Part shown: positions 45,081 to 58,335 of the stretch, piece by piece
Numbering within the stretch: position 1 is the stretch's first letter
How the letters are laid out: each line of letters begins with the position of its first letter
From: Eupeodes corollae
Lineage: Eukaryota; Arthropoda; Insecta; Diptera; Syrphidae
Assembly: GCF_945859685.1 (NCBI RefSeq)
Contig: NC_079147.1
Coordinates: 63,828,946 to 63,892,945 of the forward strand
Direction: 5' to 3'
Length of the DNA: 64,000 bases
Notes under the pieces: generated by a model
Seen by the model: only the letters and a program-made list of their open reading frames with translations
What the model was told of the DNA's origin: nothing
Databases searched by the model: none
Position numbers and translations under genes: made by a program

Positions 45081-47859
45081 TTCTAAAATTTTAAGAAATA
45101 TCAAAACATGAGAATCCAGTCTTTATTTTAGATTCTCTTATTGCTGTTTTTTTCAGTAGTAAAATTATAATTTGTTAATTGACAAAAGCACAACAACAAA
45201 TAGCTAAAGAAGTACCTATTAAATTTGTTTACAAACCCATAAGTAACCCTTACTTTGATAATAAATATAAAGGTACATATATATCCTCCAAAATTTCAAG
45301 GAACAAAAAAAAAGGACCGAAATTATTGTATACTATATGAAGTGAATATAGAAAATGAGGTAGTTATTCCAGAACACAAGTATACCTTTAGCTCCTCTAA
45401 CTGCTCCATGTCATTTTATTTTGAAAGACAGACATACAGATAATAAAACCGAAGAAGTAAATTAAACTCTTAAAATGAAAGATACATCCTTAAAACAACC
45501 ACCACCGCACCCAATATGCGAGTTAGAGGACTCACTTTAGATTTTGATGCTATAGATATACGTATACATATATATACATGGTGTTCCCACAACAAACGTC
45601 TTTTGATGGCATAACGTTGACAATTTAAATCACCCGTCCCAAGCATATTTTCAAAGTACTTTTGATATCAATAAAGAACACACAATATGGAATTATATTA
45701 TACATACAGTTATATACGTAGCGTAGGTAGCAAGGATCAAGCGGAATTCGTTTGGTAAGATAAAACCGCAAAATACAATTTTAAGATTTTTATTCTTCTT
45801 CTTGTTAGATACTTTTTTTTCTCTCTCATTCTCTAAATATGACAAATTCAATTTACTTATCCAGCTTACACAGGATATGAACTGTACACATCCTTATCAA
45901 TCAAACAGATTGCCGCAAACATATAGATAGTATACATATCTACCTACACACACCACTCACACACATGAATGAAGAAAAAGGAAGATAGAAAAAATCACAT
46001 AAATCTATCAAATATAATGGAGAAACCAAAAGTTCATCTTCACATTAATAGAATTTCATATTTCTCTGGCTATTTTATATATTTTGTTTTTTAAAAAGGA
46101 CGAATACATTGAGAAGGGAGTATGGTAAGGTAAGGTATCTATATTTCTTCTACCTAACCTATATTCGTTGGTATGAAGTAAGGTATGTTGGAAGGTTCTA
46201 ACAGGATGCAATTGACCCATAAATTGAATAAACTTTTACAAGTGCTTTTGTAGAGTCTAATTTTCATTTCAATTTCATTTCATTGCATTTATATTTCTCT
46301 GCGTCTATTTTTGCTATGCTCTCTGAAATCAAGCTCTGACTGAATAAGTACAAGTATCTATATAAATACTAGTGGACTTTGAAATGCATCTCGAATGTGC
46401 TGTGTATGCCCCCGAAACAGAGAAGGATTCTTCTGCAGTAGTAGAATTATAATGGCGACCGATATGATGTCCTGTTTGATGATGATGATGATGATGATGA
46501 CCAGACCTTGAGTAAACACAACTGATTTTTATACACCGTACGTATACCTTTCCTACCGCAGTGATTTGAGCAAATACGTATTCATATACATCCTTTGTAC
46601 CAACTCACGTCATAGCTTATGATTTTTTTGAAGCTTGCTCTCAGAAAATCACCATCACAAACACCCTCACTTTAAGTTTCACCCTCCTTTTTTTCTGTCG
46701 ATTTTCTCCTCTGACCTTTTTTGACCTTTTTTCAGTATTATTTCTGAAATGCTCGATCTCATTTAATCATATAAAAGGCAAACATTGATATGTGAAAATT
46801 GAGAAATTGGATTGATGGCTTGAAATTGGGTGAGGTATGCATGAATTTTCATCTTTCCAAAACATACAATTATTGCAAAATTCTGATGTAGGACAGAGTA
46901 CATAAAGGACGACAACGTTCCAGAAGAAAAAGCAGAAGACTGACGATGACGACGACGAGGACTATAACCATATTATGAAGCTTGAAAGTATAATCGTAGG
47001 ATAGAAGATATTATGGAAAATAGTTCAATGAACAGGTCAAAATGCCACACATAAGTTCGATTTGAGATTTTTGGGCATGTTAAATGTCGAATGTTGATAA
47101 AGCTTCATGTAAGAGTATCAAGCCTTATTCTTTAACCTATATATACCCCACTGTGTTTGTGCCAGATGTTGGGTGAAAACATTTTAATTGGTTCAATAAA
47201 TCCTTATTCGGTTGATGGGTGTGTAATAATTGGAAACAATCATATCTGACATGTTTTTTGAGAAGGAAAGGTATCTCATACTCTAAAGCTCATACGGATA
47301 CCATATCAAAACTTCCGAATTCACAATTTTCTGAAACAAAATCTTTGTGTGTATTTTTGATTTTTTCGAATGGAGTTTGGGAATTTGATGAAAAATCTTA
47401 TATGAAAACTGATGATGTTGATGATTCAACAATTATGGGGTTTGTACTGCATCAAGCCTGACTGAAATTTGAACAATTTTCATTCGATTTACATTTGTGG
47501 CTATAAAACTAATAAATAGAGGAAGAATCCTTGAATCCTTTTAATTCTATAAAGCAAATAACTACATGCATAAGTTGGAATTTTGAATGGATTTTCTCAC
47601 ACACAGGTTAATCTGAATTTGATTTGAAGTAAGAACATATAATGATGCTCGTTACTTAAAAATTTTAACAATTGTTAACATTATTGTGTCAAAACGGATT
47701 CCTTTGAAAGATGAAATAACATTTTTGTTACCATTGTTGTCACTAAACAATTTGTGCAAGAAATATCAGTTTTCAGTCAAAATTTCCAGTTAGATTTTAT
47801 AAGAACTGAACTTAACTAAAATTTAATAATAAAAAAATCATTTTTCATAAACACTTGTT
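45081..47859. other. Non-TE stretch with less AT-rich island and trinucleotide runs
   Basis: No transposon proteins are seen. A GAT microsatellite of about eight units lies at 46477-46500, and a GAC/GACGAC patch near 46944-46962. Several C-rich patches lie between 45.5 and 47.2 kb. Short open frames (45255-45443, 47219-47461) carry no domain. Composition resembles the other candidate host islands. Confidence 0.35.
46477..46500 (+). repeat. (GAT)n microsatellite
   Basis: About eight perfect GAT units. Confidence 0.9.
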
Positions 47860-48390
47860 GAATTGATCTTACTTTTAGTACTTACCAAATATTAATGTTT
47901 TCTAAGAGTTTAATTAGTTTGAAGTCAATAGTTTTAATTGATGCCCAGATATTCGAATCGAAAATCAATTTTTACCAATTTTTAGAAGTAATTTTTTAAT
48001 GTATGTAAAGTTTTTTTTTTGTTATTTAAAAACTGTCTTTTGAGTTCTTCTTAACATTTAACCAGTCTAAAACGTTGCTATTCTATGCATACAATTATTT
48101 ATGAAATAAAGTAACCTTTTTTCGCAAAACATTCGTAATCGATTTATAAACAAGAGTTAGTTGATATCACGTTAGCTAGCCTTTTAAATTCAAGAGATGT
48201 TTGAGGTCAACTGATTTTGTCGATTTCTTTAAACAAGGTTATTAGATTAAGTACTGATCGAATTTGTTCATTTCTCCAAAAACCATTGATTTAGAAACCT
48301 AAGGACTTCGAGAAATATCAATATTTAGACCCGACAAATTTAAGCGTTACTAAAACTTTCTACGTTAAGTTTAAAAGGGTACAGCAGAAA
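47860..48390 (+). repeat. Composite repeat R, divergent copy
   Basis: Array-like sequence with the unit marker 'atcgaaaatcaatttttacc' near 47956 and 'aaaaactgtc' near 48027. A decayed tail follows, with 'cgagaaatatcaatatttag' near 48309 and 'cgttaagtttaaaa' near 48362. Orientation is plus. Confidence 0.6.
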
Positions 48391-49142
48391 TATGTTGAAA
48401 TATTAATGTATTGATTTTTTCTACAAATTTTTTAAAAAATAAACCTTTCTCTAAACTTCACACAAAGTACATTTTGACATGAATAATTTATGAGGCTCTT
48501 TTAATCATTCCTGGACAAATGGTCAGAAGTTGTTAAGAACTTTCTAATTTGTTTAATTACTAAAAACAGAATCAAACAATATTGTTTTCTTAATAGTAGA
48601 TTTATTAAGTCATAACATAATATAGTTAAACACCATGAAAAGGTATATAGAACTGAGTTCTAAAATTATATGAACAAACTCATTCATGAGTCAAAAGTGT
48701 TTTTGTTGATGGAAATAATCGTGATTCAAGTGTATGTAAGGACTAAAAGGACTCAACCGAGACTTACTTTGGTTGCTTTGTAGAATAAATATATTTTAAA
48801 ATAAACGTTGGCCGTCAAAATAAAAATAAAAATATAACTTGAATGTCCCTGAGTCAGAATTTAATATAAGGACAGACATCACTAGAATGTAAATCAGGCA
48901 TACATGTAAAACAAATCATAATTCAAAGAGTTTTATGCAGACTGCCGTGGTTTTGTTTCCATGTGTTAGACTATGCTATACAGACTTAGGTGTTTACTCA
49001 TAAAAAATTGTTTGCAAGCTTCAATTTAAAAATATGTTTTACTAAATTGAGTTGTATTTCATGTAATGCCTATATAATTTGTATACGTTTAAAAGATTTC
49101 TAGCAAAAAAAAACATATCTAGCGGGACTCCCTATATTAATA
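48391..49142. other. AT-rich stretch without recognised gene
   Basis: No element or exon signature recognised. Confidence 0.4.
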
Positions 49143-49647
49143 ACTAGCGGCCCGTCCCGGCTTCGCACGGGAGACATAAATAGGTACAGATATTTAAGTT
49201 ATAAGCATTCTAATTAAAATGAACCATTAATCACTTAATTTAAAAAAAAATTGTATGCTTATCATAATGCCTCCCTGTACACTACGTTGGCTGTGGTTTT
49301 TGTAGGTGGCAACTAATTGATTTTTCACGAGATCCTACTCGAGAAAGTGCCGCATACAATTGCCCGTGGAAAAAGCACTCTTTCCTTAAGTCGATACCAA
49401 CTAAAGAAAAAGAACAAACTCTGTCTGTTTATTACTCAATCACTCAAAATACCAACCAATTTACATGAAATTCGGTATGGGGGATATTTTAATACCCGAG
49501 CAAGGACATAGGCTACTTTTTAACTCGGAAAAAGGACGCATTCAAATGAAAAAATTCAAGTGGGCCGATAAACTACTGAACAGATTCAAATGAAATTTGG
49601 TAAGGAGATAGTTTGAGACTTAAGAAAGGACATGAGTTACTTTTGAT
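49143..49647 (-). mobile_element. Helitron-like 3' end (minus strand), cut by the assembly gap
   Basis: On the minus strand the sequence ends CCCGT-(11 nt)-ACGGG hairpin (49171-49151), then CCG and CTAGT (49147-49143). That is the Helitron 3' signature: a short GC-rich hairpin just before CTRRT at an A/T target. The internal part carries 'aaggacataggctacttttt' and related blocks that recur widely in arthropod genomes. Two imperfect internal units about 125 bp apart (49465 and 49590) lead into the N gap. A 64-residue open frame (49317-49511) shows no domain. The class is inferred from the terminus only. Confidence 0.55.
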
Positions 49648-49847
49648 NNNNNNNNNNNNNNNNNNNNNNNNNNNNNNNNNNNNNNNNNNNNNNNNNNNNN
49701 NNNNNNNNNNNNNNNNNNNNNNNNNNNNNNNNNNNNNNNNNNNNNNNNNNNNNNNNNNNNNNNNNNNNNNNNNNNNNNNNNNNNNNNNNNNNNNNNNNNN
49801 NNNNNNNNNNNNNNNNNNNNNNNNNNNNNNNNNNNNNNNNNNNNNNN
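49648..49847. other. Assembly gap (200 N)
   Basis: Exactly 200 undetermined bases, so probably a placeholder of arbitrary length. It lies in imperfect ~125-bp tandem repeats of the Helitron-like element, a plausible cause of the break. Confidence 0.99.
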
Positions 49848-52000
49848 CAGCTACACAGTTATTTAGTTTCACTCAATTTTAATCTATCATTCTCTTTTGT
49901 TGTCAAATTCTTGCACCTTGCAATCAAGAATTTATGCAAGAATCGATCTCTTGGATTTCGATCGTCAAGCTGTGCAGACATTGGTAATATCTTGTATCAC
50001 AAAACACATAATTATAACAAATACAACATACATACATATATTTAACATATTGATTGGTTCCTCTTTAATTTTGTTGATTATTTCAAAATCGAGTTAATCA
50101 AGAATAAATATAAAACATTTATACATACAGTCCATTGATTCGTTCGCAAAACAGTGTTATTTTATGGAAAATTGAAATCCTCACAATAAATAAGCTCAAA
50201 AACTTATAATGCTTAATTAATTTGTCAAAACATTTTTTCTAATCCTTTTGTTATAAACCAGCTTGTTGGCCCAAGTCTCAAATACACTTGACAGTTCTCG
50301 GCACGTTATATCTGTTATAAATTGGGGCTAGAAGTGGTGCAAAAAAAGTGTCTGCGATTTGTGGTAAGAGGGTTGGAAAGGATATATTATCAAAACAGTC
50401 TTGAGAACAGAAGAATGTAAATAGTGACTCTTTGTATCTTCTGCCTCGTGTCAACATTAATGTTCTGCTCAAAGAGAGCAGAATACGTATTCCCAACTGT
50501 CGGTCTAATTTTGAACAAAGTTTATCTTTAAAAACCATTTCGAAATTATTTTCTTGTGACAGAAAACAAAAGTAATTTTGTCGACCATTATCAAGCATTA
50601 CTTGGATTATGTAAGTATGCAAAATTCTCGATGGTATATTTCAAGGAAACTAAATCTATTTAATTTTCTTGGTAAACACTTGAGCTTAGCTTTTGATGCT
50701 ATTAATTTCTACTATTTTGTTGAAGTTTATAGTATATGATAGAAGAGTAAGTTACCATTGAGAGCATAAACTTGAATCCTGAGATCTTTTCAGTTTAAAA
50801 GGCTTCGTTAAGTCTACGAAACTCAAATACCTAGCTCCTATATATTCTTAAATTTCAATTATTTTACAAGTAGGTGTACAGTACATTTAACAATCCCTTA
50901 AAGTCACCCTGTACTTGTGTTATGTATGTAAGATTGGTTGTAGTTGTTGCATGGAGTACAAAGCATATTTAAATAGAAGCTTAAGAAAATGGTCTGAAAT
51001 AAAAATCATTACCTTGCTGATCCTTATCTCCTTCGATATACATAGTAGCAATTCAGTTGCCCAAGCTACAGTACAGAGTATAAACAAAATATACAAATAT
51101 ACTCAAGTCCCCCCCCCCCACACACCTTCTTTATTCGACTATAGGGGTTTGAGAGGTGGCCACACCAACTATTTGTATTGCCTCACATGAGTAGGCAGAA
51201 TAACATGACGTTATGTTTGGCCCATTATCGATTAGTTTTACGTAAACTCTCTCATTCCACTTTCTAATGATATCATGAATGGCCTAAAAGAAAACAACAA
51301 CTACAACAACAACAGCAACATAGACTTAGTACAATTTCTGGCCAACAGGTTTAGAAATCATAATACGAAAAGCTACATCCCCATCAGGATATTGTATAAA
51401 AGGCAGCCGAAATCAGGCCAACCCATCGTCATCAACCTGGCTTACCAAAGTCACTTTATAGCCCATTTTAAGGACATGTACTCGATATCCTATTTGAAAA
51501 GAGAGAGAGAGAGACGGTGAGATATAGATTGAGAGGGAGTGAGAGATAGTAGATATGATATTGGTTTTATATGTTCCTACAAAAGTGCTGACTTGTGCAA
51601 ATCGGAATTAAATTAGAAACACTTCTTCGAATCAAAAATTATAATAAGTATTGTGTTGATTCTAGAATTGGAAAGGTCAAGTTGAATATTGTACTGTGTT
51701 TCTAAAGAACCAACCTAGATATCTTTCAAAATGCAGATACACAGATTCTATAGATAAATAAGTTGAATTCATGATGATGCCTTAAATACCTTTAGTTTGC
51801 ATTTTCATATTTGATGTGTTACCTGGCCTTAAGCACACTATGCCTGAACGTTTGGTTTAAGTAAATATTTTGCATCATTTGAGCAGAGTCTAAACAAAAT
51901 TCTGGTTATTTTATCTTAATATTTATTATTATCAAACAAGCTTGGATAAAATGCTGTGAGAAAATAATCTTAACTCAAAACGGATACAAAGTATAGCTAA
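49848..52000. other. Mostly AT-rich stretch; one possible LINE trace
   Basis: No firm gene. Near 50325-50370 the plus strand reads LEVVQKKCLRFVVRGLERIYY, which resembles the post-RT region of some LINEs (VQKxFLRFxxRGL) but is isolated. A C-run lies at 51110-51118 and a GA-rich run at about 51500-51515. The open frames (49897-50097, 50278-50622, 50915-51190, 51275-51520) lack recognisable domains. Confidence 0.3.
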
Positions 52001-52004
52001 GTTT

Positions 52005-52610
52005 CAAATTCTTGTAACTGTAAGGCAGATGAACTCGCCAGAAACGGTACAGCGCAGCCCATTTTACCACGTTTGGCACATACTGGCATACCAATCGCTG
52101 CTTGTAAACTGTTGTTAATGCAAGACGCTGTGAGGAGGGCAGGCACCAGGTGGAACAACATCACCACGTGTCAGGTCACAAAAAACATCTGGCCAACACT
52201 GGATTTAAAACATTCAAGATGCTTGCTATCTCTAGGCAGATCGTATATAAGTTCGATAAAAGGTGTCCTAACCGTCTGTCTAATTGGAAAGCACGCCACG
52301 CGACTAGGCGTATTCTCAAATGACTTTTGCAGAAGCTGTATGCACGAGGAAGAGCATGGACAATTCTTCATCTTCGCTTTACATGCCCTGCTCAAAAATG
52401 CAAGAATTACTTAGGAGAATTCTTCTATAACGATCTAAACGATCTAAATCAAATCAGCATAACCAGCCTCACAAGTTTCGTAAGAGACTTAAACCAGTTC
52501 CATTGAGCTTACAAGGAAGCCTTGTGGTATTCATGTGGTATCACAATGGGCCATTAAACTGGCCTAAATGTGTCCTTTTCCATCTTGGACAGCCTCTTTA
52601 ACCTAACCTT
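52005..52610 (+). mobile_element. LOA-like LINE family G, 3' end with RNase H remnant
   Basis: Plus strand. The end of an RNase H domain reads NCKADELARNGTAQPILPRL (from about 52018), with the last RNase H Asp present. HTGIPIAACKLLL, AVRRAGTRWNNITTC and WPTLDLKHSRCLLSLGRSYIS follow. Next come KGVLTVCLIGKHATRLGV and DFCRSCMHEEEHG (Cys-rich), and a C-terminus NDLNQISITSLTSFVRDLNQFH ending in TGA near 52505. The 3' UTR carries 'tttaacctaaccttacc'. The open frame at 52073-52414 covers most of it. A second member of the same type is at 21.25 kb. Confidence 0.75.
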
Positions 52611-53630
52611 ACCTAAAGTCAGGCAATCGACAATCCAAATCAAGGTTAAATTTCCCTCACATGCATGCATGTCCCTACAGAGGAAATATAAAGACACCAA
52701 AGACATATTCCACGAGCTCCTAGATAACCATATGAGCAGTGTCCTGGCTATGATGTTAAAATTGTCTTGGAAGTTTCTAACGCCAATTTAAGAAGAGAAG
52801 TAATGTCTGGATACCTATTCACGCTGATCGATATCACCGCAGGCAAGACGTTCTGGTAGCTAGTACGTAGTTCACATATCTATACATCCCCAAGCAACTT
52901 GGAAATATCCCGATCAATCAGCTGTCAACCAGGTTGACCACACGGTGATTACCGTACGAAACTTCTAATGCCAAAGGAAGGAAGCACTGTTTCATGATTT
53001 GACGTTGGACGGCTGCAATCGTAAGAGATTACCTTTTCCGTTAAATCTGTAACAAGCTGTTTTAAAGACCTGTGCTTCCTGCATCAGGCATTAAAAATTA
53101 TGCACTCCATAAACGATTCAATTTTATTTTCAATTTAGTTGTCAACTAAATTGATGCTTTGCACACACACTACATAAACGTTGTTGAAAGACTTCTGCTT
53201 CAACTGTCAAAACATAATTTTTTTCTCGTTAAAAACAAATACAAAACTACACCGAAACCAGAGAGACGAGACATCAGACATGACCACAGAGATAATTCTA
53301 TTGAGATTATTCACGTCTCTGTTTTATTATCTCATTTAATTTCTTGCTAAGAAAGAGATGGAATGCGTTTGGTTTGACAGTAAATCAAATGACTTGCCTA
53401 CACAGTTACACACACCTCAACTAAGTTGAAAACATTCACATCAACTTGAACAAATTCAAAATCTTTTGATTTTCTTCCAACTCAATCGTCAACCTTCAAA
53501 AAAATAAAATTCAAGCCCACATACAAGTTGATTTGATGAAATTGACATTAAATTGAAAGACAAGTTGAACTGTGTATGGAGTGCTTTAGTGGCAACATTG
53601 TTTAACGGCCATCATTGCCAGGCTGACAAC
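52611..53630. other. Stretch without recognised gene
   Basis: No supported element. Short frames (52570-52791, 53159-53350) have no domain. About 53130-53550 contains several 'caacttgaa' and 'caaattgatg'-like short repeats. Confidence 0.35.
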
Positions 53631-53639
53631 ACAGCAAGC

Positions 53640-55180
53640 GCATGCATCTTAACAACAGTCACGCAAAACGGTGCTGCACAGAATTACCAGATGAGCTCTC
53701 AAGCTCTACGAGCTGAAAGGAGAGAAGAAGGAAAAAAAGAAGCATAAGAGAATTGTAATCAAGAAGATAGAGGAATGTGACAAGAGGATTAATTTTACCA
53801 AAGCCTGTACACACGATCAGGGGATTATGGTAGTAGAACTCCAGTCTTTGCTGAGAATATGGAAAAAATCATTTCTACAAACCATATAACGGTATTGACG
53901 AACCTAATTCTGCTATAAGGGAGATCACGCCTTTCAACTTAGGGACGCAGACTACAATTCCGCCTACCCGACCTCAACGTGGCGATAAAAGCTAAATAGA
54001 ATCCGAAGTCAAACAAAGCTGCTGGGGCTGACTGCATCTCTATCGTACCGCCATGACTTGCTTAGGAGTATGCACTTACTTATTTGCAAAATATGGTCAG
54101 AAGAAAGCTTGCCCGATGATTGGAATCTCACCATAATTTGCACAATATTAAAGAAGGATACGCACTGATGTGCGCCAAACACAAGGACAAAAATCTCCAG
54201 AACCTGGTCCTTGATCCTTTCTTCCGTATTATATAAACGTCTGAAGCCGTTCTTCAACAACCTGATAGGGTCTTAGGTGTGTATTTAGAGCAGAAAATTC
54301 TTGCATTGATTCAATATTCGTATTTTGGAAGATCCAGGAATTTTAAATCGATACCTACCTTCTACTCCTCGATTTCAAGACCACGTATCCGTAGAGAACA
54401 ACTTAACAGAGCAATGTCTAGTTTTTGCATACCTGCCAAAATTATACGTTTGTGTAGAATGAAGATGGAGAAAGAACGCTCATATAACAAGATTGGTAAT
54501 GGTTTCAACATTTCTGTCCAATTAACCGGAGAATTTTAAGTTTAAAGCGTGATTTCAGTACGCGTTTTTTTTTAGCATTCCGACTAAAGATGGGTAAGGA
54601 ATGATGGAAAGGCCAATACATGCTAGTATCAAAAAAGGACATTGAATGACAACGTCTTGGACAAAACGTCTCCATGGACAGCTATAACTTTGAGATATTT
54701 AAGAACTTTGTCTTCCTAGGAACAGCTATAAATTCGGAAATTCAACAGAGAAAAACTGTTGCAAATCACTGCTTCTTTGGACTAAGAAGGCAATTGAGTA
54801 GTAAAGTCCATTCTCGCTGATCTAAAGTCATCCTCTTAACGACACATCCCGGTTCTCGTTTAAGGCGCTGAGGCTTTGATCTTGTCAAAGAATAGATGCG
54901 ATGGTCTTGGTATGCTTCGAGAATGGTGGGGAAGATCGAATCGAAACAACAAAAGTTCGTCGACTTAGAGCGAATGGAGATTAACGCTCCCGGAATGTCT
55001 TCGAACTCAATCTCGAGGGATGGATGTTGCTATGATTAAATTGGCGCACGCAAGTGGAAGAGGTATTAGTGTTCAAAACTAGCGACAGCTATCTAGAGAC
55101 CAATGTAGCTGGCTTGAGACGCATGTTGGTTGAGGCCCTCGTATGTTAGTAAGTTTGAACGTTTGGTAACCGGATAGTAT
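53640..55180 (+). mobile_element. RTE-like retrotransposon family C, copy 3 (badly decayed)
   Basis: Plus strand. A pre-RT linker is at about 53690-53890. The RT start reads NPKSNKAAGADCISIV (about 54000-54045). QYSYFGRSRNFKSI (about 54310-54350) and LNRAMSSFCIPAKIIRLCRMKM (54400-54465) follow. A deletion near 54545 has removed the YADD box, and the C-terminal region continues to about 55140 (GNNC-type and HMLVEAL-like patches in mixed frames). The left limit is uncertain. Confidence 0.75.
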
Positions 55181-56090
55181 CACTTTAGGGAGGCGTGAAT
55201 TGCCTCCAAGATCATCTAATTAAACACTCACTATAGTCTACGGCAAAAGGTTTGAAATTATCTACCTTGAGGACTACAATTTCCAAGTTGTTGCCTAAAC
55301 GGCACAAATTTAAAAAAAAATCGTCAAAGCCAAATGTGTCGGAAATATGCCTAAAATAATGCTTTACTTATAATGCCAAACGATTACCTGCCAAATAGTG
55401 TACAGTGTTGTGAATTTTAAATCAATAATTCAGAAAATCATATTACGCTGCAGGCTTAATGCGTTCGCACCCTAGATCGAAGCAGCATAGGAGCAACAAA
55501 AGAAAAGGCAAAAGATTTTCATAATTGTCTATCTCTGTCCTACTTGGTTGAATAGAAATTACTTTTTTTGCTATAGAAAATCCTAGTTAAGTATACAGCC
55601 CACTTACTCGTATTTATTACGCATAGAAAATTGGTCCTTCGAGCCGGATTAAGTATAGTTGGATTCTCGCTCATAATAGTTTTGTTTTTCAATATCACTT
55701 GATATCGTGAGGGTTACGGAACCTTATATTGTACCGTGTCTGAAATTACCTTTTCCCATTAAAGATAATCATTTATATTGTGCTACTAATTAAACATACA
55801 AAAGATAAACAGCGTTTTTATCTATTTGTGAATAACATTTCTTGTGGTGGTACATTACATTCTGTTCGACACACATACATGCAAAAAATATTCCGTTCAT
55901 AACCAAAAGCAATAAAATATATTCCGTTCGAAATCTAAAAAAAAAATATTCCGTTTACAAAAAATCATCAAGTTAGTGATAGTGGTACATTTTTGTATTC
56001 TCTATTTCCTGTCATCGTTGAATCGCTGTTTCTATTGTTGCTCGAGTTTGTTTTGAATATTCTTCGGTGGGAATAATTTATATAGCATAG
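55181..56090. other. Stretch between LINE C copy 3 and the BEL/Pao element; possible LTR/leader
   Basis: Could hold the remains of the BEL/Pao 5' LTR and leader, but no TG...CA-bounded repeat could be shown because the 3' LTR is absent. The words 'atattccgtt' recur three times at about 55888, 55920 and 55948. Confidence 0.3.
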
Positions 56091-56095
56091 AGGCC

Positions 56096-56974
56096 TTAAA
56101 ACGTCAAGGAGCAGCTCTGAAAGGGCAAGTAACGAGGATATCTACATACTGCGATTCCACTTCATTATCCGAATCCACTCTACGACAGGCTAAGTTGGAT
56201 TAATATATGCAATCATCTGAGCGCATCTAAACACAGTATCGCGTAGAGTTCGAAAATACAATTTTCTCGGTAAACAAAAAATTAACAGACTTGTTGCAAA
56301 ATAAAAGATCGAGTGATTCGCAGTTCGAAGAAGAAAATGATTTCGGTAAAGCCCTCAAATCGCTAATGGAAAATCAGTGCGCGTTGAACGATGTTGTGAA
56401 GTTGCTATCCGAATCTTCACGGCGTTCAATAACGATAAACACAAACGAAGCGATAGCAAGGCTTACAGATTTGAAAGTGTCAGAATTTAATGGCAAAATT
56501 GACGAGTGGGTTCGGTTTCGCGATCTTTTTACGGCGTTAATTGTTTCAAAAGAAGGACTCAAGGGCGACGACAAATAAGAATATGTCCAGACATGGCTGA
56601 AGGGAGATGCATTATCGATTATAAAGCACCTTATCCCAAGCAACAAGAATTTTAATGTCGCGTGGAATATAGTGAAGAACTGTTATGCCAAACTTCAGTT
56701 TAGCATATTCGCCCATTTAGATAATATTTTTGATCAACCAGCCCTTAAAGCAGGATCACTCAGTGAAATGAAACGCTTATTTACGGTCACCAGTGAAAAC
56801 ACTAACGCTTTGCGGGCATCAAAACTACCGGTTGCTGCGTGGGATGTGCTGATGGTGTATTTCTTATCCAAAAAACTAGATCCCGGAAATCGAATGCTAT
56901 GGATTCGTTTCATTAAAAATAGATCAAACTCGACATTGTCAGATTTCAATGAAAAACACCAATCGAATTTGTAA
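56096..56974 (+). pseudogene. BEL/Pao gag fragment (DUF1759-type)
   Basis: Structural protein region. A single frame is open except for stop codons at about 56195 and 56576-56578. It contains LKRQGAALKGQVTRISTYCD at the N-terminus. The conserved block LTDLKVSEFNGKIDEWVRF (about 56462-56520) is typical of Pao gag. QTWLKGDALSII, LDNIFDQPALKAGS and WDVLMVYFLSKKLDP follow. The C-terminal zinc knuckles and the protease are absent: the next readable frame is already RT. Confidence 0.85.
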
Positions 56975-57830
56975 ACTCCCGAGATGCGGCATTAAAACGG
57001 CTTATTGCAATGGAGAGACGATTCTCCAAGGACTTGGATCTAAAACACGAATATGCAGCATTTATGGAGGAGTATGAGCAGCTAGGTCATAAATCTTTTG
57101 TGCCCGAAAGTGAACGCAAACGTTCAGCATTCTATTTACTCTATTTAGATTACTTTATGTCTACTTGCGATTCCGTTGAAAATGACACAAGTGTTAAAAA
57201 TCATCTTTGCATATTTTGAAACAATCGGGAATGGATCTTCGAAAATGGTCTTCGAACTCGCTAGAATTTTTAAATACAATCGATGTCGAGCATCAAGAGA
57301 CAGCAACCGAGATGTGTATTGGCCAGACTGGTGTAAAAACACTAGGGTTATGGTTTAACGTTGAAGTCGATCGCTTTACCCTACGTGCACAAGTTACAAA
57401 ACGATAGGTGTTATCGGACATTGCGCGCGTCTTCGATCAATTAGAATGGCTTTCACCAAATGTTGTCAAAATGAAAGTTATCATCAAGCATCTTCGACTA
57501 AGACAAATAGGGTGGGATGAGTTTATCCCTATGGACCTTTACAACAAGTGGTCAGAATTCAGATCAGATCTGGATTCCCTGCGTGTCATTCTAAATCTGC
57601 GCTGGCCGCATTCAAGTGGTGGGAAGGTTAGGAAATTGCACGGCTTTGCTAACGCGTCAGAGTCAGCATATTTTGCTGCAGTATATTCCAGAGTGTTAGG
57701 ACCCGACGGTATTCAAACTGCGCTCATTTTCACGAAAACAAGAATTGCGCCGTCACACCTACACTTACAATATCGCGCATTGAACTATGTGGCTCTTTAT
57801 TGCTGACGAAACTATGCGAAAGATGCCCTT
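56960..57830 (+). pseudogene. BEL/Pao RT edge and post-RT (A17/RNase H) region
   Basis: ALKRLIAMERRFSKDLDL and YEQLGHKSFVPES (56987-57115) are the start of a Pao RT. The palm with its YxDD motif is deleted, and the text resumes at LRKWSSNSLEFLNTI (57230-57275), LGLWFNVEVDRFTL and LSDIARVFDQLEWLSP (57411-57460). The RNase H opening reads LHGFANASESAYFAAVYSRV (about 57635-57695). The usual DASE is NASE, so the first catalytic Asp of RNase H is lost. Frame changes occur near 57145, 57205 and 57405. Confidence 0.85.
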
Positions 57831-58335
57831 ATGATTCATGAAACCGAATGCTTTGCCTAAACGGATTTAACAACCATTCTTTACTGGATTCACGGATTAC
57901 CCCGACCGAGAAACGTATTTGTTGATAACCGAATTTCTCAAATCGTCAGTAAATTTCCTGTATCCATATGGCATCACGTACGAACGACAGAAAATCCCGT
58001 AGATTGTGCCACCCGCAGTATAATACCACATTGCCTAACTAATTAGAACTTATGGTGGAACGGGCCGCGGTGTTTACGCAGTGAAGTGATTACGTTTTCT
58101 ACCTTGCCAGAATATACCTAGTGAAAGTGCAAACGAATGCAAACTTGTCTGTTTAACTGAAACTCCGAACATTGAAAACTTTGAAATATTTACACGTTTC
58201 TCGAATCTTAACCGTCTTTTGCGAGTTGTTACACGATGTATGTTTTTGTTTCGAAGACGACAAATACAAAATCCATCGCGACTTCACTTTCTTTCAACGT
58301 AAGATCTACTTTTCGCACTCGTTCAGATCTCGCAA

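Noticed and set aside
46920..46985. Acidic-repeat coding exon (GAC/GAT runs)
   Set aside because: No open frame of useful length or splice sites. The runs are simple sequence.
50278..50622. 114-residue minus-strand open frame
   Set aside because: No domain. The opposite strand shows a weak LINE-like patch, so this is probably a shadow of a decayed element.
55885..55960. Three 'atattccgtt' words as a possible regulatory array or primer-binding region of the BEL element
   Set aside because: Too short and AT-rich to support a function. No LTR boundary or tRNA-complementary site could be shown.
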